DNA of 64,000 nt from assembly GCF_903166545.1 (NCBI RefSeq), contig NZ_CAESCH010000002.1, positions 620,001-684,000 on the forward strand. The letters are read 5' to 3'. Below the pieces are notes generated by a model. That model had not been told where the DNA came from, searched no databases, and was given only the letters and a program-made list of their open reading frames with translations. Below, piece after piece: positions 58,224 through 64,000 of the stretch. Positions within the stretch are counted from its first letter, which is position 1, and every line of letters starts with the position of its first letter. Both the position numbers and the translations under genes were made by a program. Source of the stretch: Metabacillus schmidteae. Lineage in GTDB: Bacteria > Bacillota > Bacilli > Bacillales > Bacillaceae.

Positions 58224-59621
58224 ATGTTAGAGACAGTCCACCTATATCATACGAACGATTTACATAGTCATTTTGAAAACTGGCCTTCTATTGTTCAGTT
58301 TCTTAAGACAAAAAAGAACGATCACAAAGAGCAGCAGGAACAAATGATTTTACTCGACATTGGCGATCATGCAGATCGATTTCATCCAATTACCGAGGCA
58401 ACAAAAGGCAAGGCGAATGTTCACTTATTAAACCATTTAGAGTATGATGCTGTGACAATTGGAAACAACGAAGGAATTACGTTTTCACATGATGATCTTG
58501 ACACACTTTATGAGCAAGCACAGTTTCCGGTCATTCTTTCAAATTTGTATACTGAGTTAGGAGAAAGACCGAAATGGGTAGTCCCATATCATATAGTAAC
58601 TTTACATAATGGTATGAAAATGGCTTTATTAGGTGTAACTGTCTTTTATGAGAAGTTTTATGAATTATTAGGCTGGAAAATAAAAGATCCTTTTCAAAGT
58701 TTAACAGAAACGATTCAGCAGGTTAGGGATCAAGTAGATATCATTATTCTACTTTCCCATTTAGGAATTAGTGATGATGAAATCATTGCAAATGAGTTTC
58801 CGGACATTGATGTCATCATAGGTGGACATACTCATCATGTGCTCCCAGAGGGAAAAGAAATTAACCAAACTCTTATAGCGGGAGCTGGAAAATACGGTCA
58901 ATATATTGGTCATATATCCTTAACTATTAATACAGAAGAAAAAAAGATCCAGACTCATAAAGCAACTCTTTATCCTATGGAACACGAAAAGAAGGTATGT
59001 AAAGAGACTGTCCAGTGGTTACAGCAAATGAGTATGAGTAGTGATCAAATTCTTTCAGAAGTTGTCGGTATATCTAGCGAAAATTTATCTCTTGATTGGT
59101 TTCATGACTCTACTTTTCCAAAGCTTCTTGTACAAGCCATTAAGGAGTGGTGTGATGGTGAAGTAGCGATGGTGAATTCGGGAATCATTTTAGAACCTCT
59201 GCAAGTAGGACCTGTGACAAGAAAGGATCTTCATCGTATTTGTCCGCATCCTATTAATCCTTGCAAAGTTTTCCTAAAAGGAGATGTATTGAAAGAAGTA
59301 ATTGTCCAATCTAGAGATGAAAAGATGGAACAATTAAAGTTAAAGGGATTAGGATTTAGAGGAAAAGTAATGGGACGAATGGTATTTGAAGGGATTGACG
59401 TCCGTATGAAAGTGTTACTGGATGGAAAAGAGCATGTAACAGATATCTTCATAAACGGTGAACCGATCCAAGAAGATCGCATTTATGGAGTCGCAACAAT
59501 TGACATGTTCACACTTGGTCCATTATTTCCCGAAATCAGTCATGCTGAAAAGAAAATCTTCTATATGCCTGAACTTCTGCGAGATTTATTAGCCTGGAAA
59601 TTAGGCAGGAAATCCAACTAA
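58224..59621 (+). CDS. yunD: Metallophosphoesterase/5'-nucleotidase-like protein YunD
   Basis: 465 residues without a signal peptide, so probably cytoplasmic. Metal ligands are in YHTNDLHSHFENW, LLDIGDHADRF, TIGNNEGITF, LLSHLGISDDE and IGGHTHHVLPEG; the C-terminal 5'-nucleotidase substrate domain follows (VNSGIILEPL). It should hydrolyse nucleotides or related phosphoesters; the substrate is unknown. GGAGAGAGG precedes the ATG. Confidence 0.93.
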   Translation: MLETVHLYHTNDLHSHFENWPSIVQFLKTKKNDHKEQQEQMILLDIGDHADRFHPITEATKGKANVHLLNHLEYDAVTIGNNEGITFSHDDLDTLYEQAQFPVILSNLYTELGERPKWVVPYHIVTLHNGMKMALLGVTVFYEKFYELLGWKIKDPFQSLTETIQQVRDQVDIIILLSHLGISDDEIIANEFPDIDVIIGGHTHHVLPEGKEINQTLIAGAGKYGQYIGHISLTINTEEKKIQTHKATLYPMEHEKKVCKETVQWLQQMSMSSDQILSEVVGISSENLSLDWFHDSTFPKLLVQAIKEWCDGEVAMVNSGIILEPLQVGPVTRKDLHRICPHPINPCKVFLKGDVLKEVIVQSRDEKMEQLKLKGLGFRGKVMGRMVFEGIDVRMKVLLDGKEHVTDIFINGEPIQEDRIYGVATIDMFTLGPLFPEISHAEKKIFYMPELLRDLLAWKLGRKSN

Positions 59622-59692
59622 AGTATAGGCAATTATCTACACGTATCCTTTCTTAGTTCATAAAAATATAACAAGAAAGGAGTGTAGAGAAG

Positions 59693-59995
59693 ATGGTGAC
59701 TATGACACCAATTGTCATTGATGGAAACCAATTTACTGCTATTACGGTTGCATTGCCAAAGACAAATTTTATGGCAATAACAAACGAAAAGGGATATATT
59801 ATGTGCGGCGCACTTGATGTCGCTTTATTAAATGAAAAGCTTAAAGATAGGGGAATTATTGCAGGGCGTGCTGTAGGGGTTCGCACAATTGAACAGCTTC
59901 TTGAGGCACCTTTAGAATCAGTCACATATGAGGCTGAAACACGTGGAATTACCGTTGGAACAAAAGGAAAAGATGCTTTACTTAAGATGATATAG
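59693..59995 (+). CDS. yunC: DUF1805 protein YunC
   Basis: 100 residues: TPIVIDGNQFTAITVALPKT, IMCGALDVALLNEK, AGRAVGVRTIEQLLEAPLES. This is the YunC/DUF1805 fold, small alpha/beta, of unknown function. AAAGGAGTG precedes the ATG. Confidence 0.93.
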   Translation: MVTMTPIVIDGNQFTAITVALPKTNFMAITNEKGYIMCGALDVALLNEKLKDRGIIAGRAVGVRTIEQLLEAPLESVTYEAETRGITVGTKGKDALLKMI

Positions 59996-60035
59996 GGCAA
60001 CTTCGAGAGAAAAATAAAATAAAAAATTAGCGTAC

Positions 60036-60077
60036 ATCCCTCCATACATGCATAAACATAGCTTGTAAAGGAGGGAT
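60036..60077 (+). promoter_or_regulatory. Inverted repeat that can cover the yunB ribosome-binding site
   Basis: ATCCCTCC (60036-60043) pairs perfectly with GGAGGGAT (60070-60077), which contains the yunB Shine-Dalgarno sequence. CATACATG (60043-60050) resembles a sigma-E -10 element. Confidence 0.4.
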
Positions 60078-60082
60078 TTGTT

Positions 60083-60817
60083 TTGGCTAAATTTCGCGGA
60101 CGACGCCCGCGTAGAGGGCCTTTACCTTTTCGATATGTTGTATTATTAACATGTGTTATTTTTATATTACTAACCTCTGTCAGCTTTTGGATTGTAAATG
60201 TCCAGATTGAATCCACGATGATGAAAATTGCAAAGTTAGAGGCGAATAAAGTAGCAACCACAATCATTCATGATGCGGTTGAAGAAGAAATTATGACGAA
60301 TGAGGAACAAGAGAATTTAGTTAAGATTGATAAGGACTCTGAAGGAAATGTAAATTCATTTACATTTAATCAACGAGCTGTTGCAATGGTTAAGAAAAGA
60401 GTAACCGATAATGTCACAAAAAAGCTCGGTGAAATAGAGAGGAATAATTTCCATGGAATGACACCTAACACAGACGGAGATAATGGAATCATTTATGAAA
60501 TTCCTTTAGGTAAGATCACAGGAAACTCTATATTAAGTACACTCGGACCTGGAATACCAATTGAGTACTATTTAATAGGAGATGTATTTACTGATATTAA
60601 AACATCGACAAAGGAATATGGAATTAATAATGCCGTTCATGAGATCGGTATATTTGTAGAGGTAAGTGTACAGGTAGTCATTCCGTTTGCTACAGATGTG
60701 GTAAAAGCAGTAAATACGATTCCGGTTGTGATTCAAACCGAGCAAGGAGAAGTACCTGAATATTATAACAGTGGTGACGAAGGTGCAGACCATTCCATAG
60801 AATTACCAAAAAAATAA
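60083..60817 (+). CDS. yunB: Sporulation protein YunB
   Basis: 244 residues. A basic start (AKFRGRRPRRGPLPFRYVV) leads into one membrane helix (VVLLTCVIFILLTSVSFWIV), then an external domain with NGIIYEIPLGKITGNSILST and GPGIPIEYYLIGDV. In B. subtilis YunB is made under sigma-E in the mother cell and is needed for full spore formation. The start is TTG at 60083 after AAAGGAGGG. Confidence 0.92.
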   Translation: MAKFRGRRPRRGPLPFRYVVLLTCVIFILLTSVSFWIVNVQIESTMMKIAKLEANKVATTIIHDAVEEEIMTNEEQENLVKIDKDSEGNVNSFTFNQRAVAMVKKRVTDNVTKKLGEIERNNFHGMTPNTDGDNGIIYEIPLGKITGNSILSTLGPGIPIEYYLIGDVFTDIKTSTKEYGINNAVHEIGIFVEVSVQVVIPFATDVVKAVNTIPVVIQTEQGEVPEYYNSGDEGADHSIELPKK

Positions 60818-60887
60818 TAGTTGTACTTATTAAACTATTCTAGTAGAATGATTTATGTTAAATAAATATTGACCTTTCATCACCTTA

Positions 60888-61070
60888 TCTCATGATGAGG
60901 TAGAGGCGCAAAAAACAAGAGTACAATATGTGAGTATGACATCGAAGATCATATTGGAAAGGGTTTTTTGCCGAAGTAAATGTTTGCTAGTCAGGTTGCA
61001 TTTGCTGGTATTACTTTAAATAAAGGTAATACTGTCATTATAGAAATCTATAATGGAGGGCTACTGATCG
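60888..61070 (+). promoter_or_regulatory. Lysine riboswitch (L-box)
   Basis: Conserved words are in order: GATGAGGTAGAGGCGCAA, CAAGAGTA, GGAAAGGG, GCCGAAGT, GCTGGTATTACTT, GTAATACTGTCA and GGAGGGCTACTGATC. Lysine binding stabilises termination before the transporter gene at 61190. Confidence 0.94.
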
Positions 61071-61149
61071 AGATGGAGGATAACATAGCATTATTCTAAA
61101 AACAAGAGTAATGATCGTTATTTTCTATTATTACTCAACTATCAACGTC

Positions 61150-61185
61150 AGAGCCTTCCATAATAAAATACGGGAGGCTTTTTTG
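61150..61185 (+). terminator. Lysine-riboswitch terminator
   Basis: AGCCTTCC pairs with GGGAGGCT, then TTTTTT. The right arm carries GGGAGG, the only Shine-Dalgarno-like word before the transporter start, so translation may be hidden too. Confidence 0.85.
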
Positions 61186-61189
61186 CATC

Positions 61190-62755
61190 ATGTCAGGCAC
61201 TATTTTTTCTATTATTCCACCTATTATTGCCATATTAATGGTCGTTATAACGAGAAGAGTTTTACTTTCTCTTGGAGTCGGAATTGTTTCCGCAGCTTTA
61301 ATCCTTAAAGATTTTTCAATTACTGATTCAGGATTAGTAATCTTAGAGGCAATTAAGGCTATCTTTATTTCTGATGGTGAATTGAATACATGGAATGTTT
61401 ACATTCTCCTATTTTTACTTCTTTTAGGAATCATTACAGCCCTTATTTCTATCTCAGGTGGAAGCCGTGCTTTTGGAGAGTGGGCTCAAAAACGTGTGAA
61501 GACCCGTGCTGGTGCACAATTAACAGCAGCGTTTCTTGGAATTTTAATCTTTATTGACGATTATTTTAATGCACTTGCAGTTGGACAAGTTAGTCGTCCA
61601 ATTACAGATCGCCAAAAAGTTTCACGAGCAAAACTTGCTTATATTATTGATTCAACTTCTGCACCAGTTTGTGTAATTTCTCCTGTTTCTAGTTGGGGAG
61701 CCTATATTATCGCGATGATTGCGACAATTTTAACAACACATGGAGTAACAGAATATACTCCTCTTGGCGCTTTTATGATGCTGGTTCCGATGAATTATTA
61801 TGTGTTTGCAGCGCTTATTTTAGTTTTTGCTGTTGCTATGTTTAACATAAATATCGGTGCAATGAAAGTCCACGAAAATCGAGCAATTGAGACAGGACAA
61901 GTTGTTGATCCATCGAAAGAGGTACTTGGTGATGTGAAAGAAGACTTACCATCAAGTGACAAAGGGACAGTTGGCAACCTTGTTTGGCCAATCATATCTC
62001 TCATTATTGGGACTGTTGCATCTATGTTGTATACAGGATATAGTGCGATTGAAGATAAAACAGATGTAACAATCTTCACCATTTTTGAGAACACTGATGT
62101 ATCTGCTTCACTATTATATGGTGGTCTTTTTGGCTTAGTTGTTACCATTATCTTGTTTTTAGCGAGAGGAATTAAAGGTAATTATTTACCTTTAGCATTG
62201 AAAGAAGGAATTAAATCCATGCTGCCGGCCATTTATATTCTATTATTTGCATGGGTTATCGTAGATCTTATCGGTCAATTGAGTACTGGTGAATATCTGG
62301 CAGGACTTGTAGAAAAATCTAACTTAAATCTATCTTATTTACCGGTAGTTATGTTTGTTCTCGCTGCATTTATGGCATTTGCAACAGGAACATCTTGGGG
62401 TACATTTGGAATTATGCTACCAATTGCAGGAGAAATTACAGCTGCAACGGATATTAATATGCTACTTCCGGCAATGGCAGCAGTTCTTGCAGGTTCAGTA
62501 CTCGGAGACCATTGTTCACCGATTTCCGATACAACTATCCTATCCTCGACAGGTGCAGGGAGTCACCACATCGATCACGTGATGACACAGTTGCCGTATG
62601 CAATAACTGGTGGTGGAATAGCTGCGATCGGTTATCTCGTTTTAGGATTAACAGGAAGCAGTATTATTGGGTTTATAAGTATTATTCTATTGTTGGGCGC
62701 ATTCATTACCATACTAGCAAGAAAACAAAAACAAGTGGTTAAAGAGAGGGCTTAG
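61190..62755 (+). CDS. NhaC-superfamily transporter, probably lysine (LysW-like)
   Basis: 521 residues and about 11-12 helices, of the Na+/H+ antiporter NhaC superfamily: FIDDYFNALAVGQVSRPITD, STSAPVCVISPVSSWGAYI, ATGTSWGTFGIMLPIAGEI and GDHCSPISDTTILSSTGAGS. By sequence alone it would be called a sodium antiporter. The L-box directly upstream implies that the cargo is lysine, as predicted in the literature for LysW. ATG 61190 is 12 bases from GGGAGG, longer than usual. Confidence 0.88.
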   Translation: MSGTIFSIIPPIIAILMVVITRRVLLSLGVGIVSAALILKDFSITDSGLVILEAIKAIFISDGELNTWNVYILLFLLLLGIITALISISGGSRAFGEWAQKRVKTRAGAQLTAAFLGILIFIDDYFNALAVGQVSRPITDRQKVSRAKLAYIIDSTSAPVCVISPVSSWGAYIIAMIATILTTHGVTEYTPLGAFMMLVPMNYYVFAALILVFAVAMFNINIGAMKVHENRAIETGQVVDPSKEVLGDVKEDLPSSDKGTVGNLVWPIISLIIGTVASMLYTGYSAIEDKTDVTIFTIFENTDVSASLLYGGLFGLVVTIILFLARGIKGNYLPLALKEGIKSMLPAIYILLFAWVIVDLIGQLSTGEYLAGLVEKSNLNLSYLPVVMFVLAAFMAFATGTSWGTFGIMLPIAGEITAATDINMLLPAMAAVLAGSVLGDHCSPISDTTILSSTGAGSHHIDHVMTQLPYAITGGGIAAIGYLVLGLTGSSIIGFISIILLLGAFITILARKQKQVVKERA

Positions 62756-62769
62756 CTCTCTCTTTTTGT
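62741..62769 (+). terminator. Terminator after the lysine transporter gene
   Basis: AAAGAGAG pairs with CTCTCTTT; the left arm lies in the last codons. From 62770 to 63150 the sequence is very AT-rich with no gene that I can see. Confidence 0.75.
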
Positions 62770-63159
62770 TGGTTTCCAGAAGAGTATCCAATTTCTTCTA
62801 ATGATTTATTATGAATTCAATAGTAATTTAGCTGTAAGAAAAAAAAGTATTATGATAAAAATGGTAAATAGTAAAAGTATTTTTTAAGTGAAAAATTCCT
62901 TCTACACTTTTATGAGCTAAATAAATAAAGAAAATGATTAAAAATTAATATGGTGTATAAACTATTTCCATATTTCTTTTGAACTATTTAAAATTTCTGA
63001 AAATATCATCTTAAAATAGTATTTTTTCAAAATTTTTTATAGACATAGGAATAAAGTCCATTTATACTATGTATAGATTAAAATAAATAATCAGAAAATT
63101 AATTAATTTCTAATTGTTTCCACTTTTTAAAAAAGAGAAACAAAAGAGGAGGAAAAACT

Positions 63160-64000
63160 ATGGAAAATCGCCCACAGTGGGGGACAAGGGCAGGATTTAT
63201 TTTAGCGGCCGTTGGTTCTGCAGTAGGTTTAGGTAATATTTGGAGATTCCCGGCAACAGCTTATGAAAATGGAGGAGGAGCATTCTTCATTCCATACTTA
63301 TTCGCACTTTTAACGGCTGGTATCCCATTACTTGTTATGGAGTTTACAATCGGTCATAAATATCGCGGTTCAGCTCCTATGTCTTTAGGAAGAATGAGCA
63401 AAGGTTCTGAGTGGATTGGTTGGTGGCAAGTTGCCATTTCATTTGTTATATCAACTTATTACGCAGTTATTATTGCGTGGGCCATGTCTTATTCAGTGTT
63501 CTCTTTCAATTTAAACTGGGGATCAGACACAGAAGGATTCTTATTTGGTGAATATTTACAATTGGCTGAAACACCTGGACAATTTGGAGGGTTAGTACCA
63601 GGAGTACTGATACCATTGGTCATTGTTTGGGTTGTTGCATTAGGTGTTCTTTTTGCAGGAGTTAAAAAAGGTATCGAAGTAGCGAACAAAATTTTCATTC
63701 CGGCACTAGTTATTTTATTTGGTATTATCGTTGTTCGTGCATTAACGCTAGAAGGAGCTGCAGCAGGGTTAGATGCTTTCTTTAAGCCTGACTGGAGCAA
63801 AATTGCTGATGGTAAAGTTTGGGTAGCAGCGTACGGTCAAATATTCTTTAGTTTATCAATCGCATTTGCTATTATGATTACTTATTCGAGCTACCTACCG
63901 AAAAAATCAGATATTACAAATAACGCATTTATTACAGGCTTCAGTAACTCAGCCTTTGAATTATTAGCGGGTATTGGAGTATTCAGTGCACTAGGATTTA
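63160..64000 (+). CDS. Sodium:neurotransmitter symporter family protein, N-terminal part (cut)
   Basis: The first 280 residues of an SNF/NSS transporter. The substrate and sodium site in helix 1 is intact (LAAVGSAVGLGNIWRFP), then YENGGGAFFIPYL, VMEFTIGHKYRG and the helix-6 region FFSLSIAFAIMITYSSYLPK. Bacterial members (YhdH/YocR types) are sodium-driven amino acid importers. AGAGGAGGA precedes the ATG at 63160. The 3' end is outside the window. Confidence 0.93.
   Translation, partial: MENRPQWGTRAGFILAAVGSAVGLGNIWRFPATAYENGGGAFFIPYLFALLTAGIPLLVMEFTIGHKYRGSAPMSLGRMSKGSEWIGWWQVAISFVISTYYAVIIAWAMSYSVFSFNLNWGSDTEGFLFGEYLQLAETPGQFGGLVPGVLIPLVIVWVVALGVLFAGVKKGIEVANKIFIPALVILFGIIVVRALTLEGAAAGLDAFFKPDWSKIADGKVWVAAYGQIFFSLSIAFAIMITYSSYLPKKSDITNNAFITGFSNSAFELLAGIGVFSALGF

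Overview
The window is AT-rich chromosomal DNA from an endospore-forming, motile member of the Bacillaceae (Bacillus or a close relative such as Metabacillus). This rests on Gram-positive Shine-Dalgarno sites, many TTG and GTG starts, and the sporulation-linked genes yunB, yuzL and a YjcZ-type miniprotein. Long stretches also keep Bacillus subtilis gene order: yusU-yusV; yusM-yuzL-fadNAE-yusI-gcvH-yusG-F-E-D-metNPQ-yurZ-sufCDSUB; and yunF-yunD-yunC-yunB. I saw no tRNA, rRNA, CRISPR array, insertion sequence or prophage.

Layout. 0-11.8 kb is accessory: a cut short-chain dehydrogenase, a VWA lipoprotein, a chemoreceptor followed by an orphan xylose-type binding lipoprotein, a divergent second chemoreceptor, small proteins, a two-component system and an acetyltransferase. 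11.8-17.3 kb holds a candidate structured RNA with its own promoter and terminator, a 130-bp palindromic repeat, a MutS2-like ATPase without an Smr domain, a gene-poor stretch with an orphan cre box, and an NADH oxidase behind three Rex operators. 17.4-29.3 kb holds fumC, the CssRS secretion-stress system with divergent htrB and a 27-residue membrane miniprotein between them, a PAS sensor kinase, Mn-catalase opposite a DUF2935 gene, a TetR-ykkCD operon, a D,D-carboxypeptidase and tatA.

29.5-37.9 kb holds ktrAB behind a c-di-AMP riboswitch, a ZIP transporter, and a Fur-boxed divergent siderophore-uptake cluster (binding protein; two permeases, ATPase, FhuF-type reductase). 38-45 kb carries a proline dehydrogenase and the fatty-acid oxidation operon fadNAE under a consensus FadR box. 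45-57 kb holds gcvH, small yus genes, a SAM riboswitch with metNPQ, yurZ and the Fe-S assembly operon sufCDSUB. 57-64 kb holds yunF-D-C-B, a lysine riboswitch ahead of an NhaC-family transporter, and the start of a sodium:neurotransmitter-type symporter.

Regulation by RNA and metabolites is prominent: three riboswitches (c-di-AMP, SAM, lysine) and operators for Rex, Fur and FadR can be read directly. The less explained items are two structured elements (11.9-12.1 kb and 51.25-51.40 kb), a dispersed ~142-bp hairpin repeat whose two full copies show compensatory changes and one of which sits between the SAM riboswitch and metN, the chemoreceptor/orphan binding-protein pair, and the htrB-linked miniprotein. 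Start codons were moved from the longest open frame to the one with the best ribosome-binding site wherever this mattered; function calls come from recognised motifs and remembered family sequences, not from a database search.
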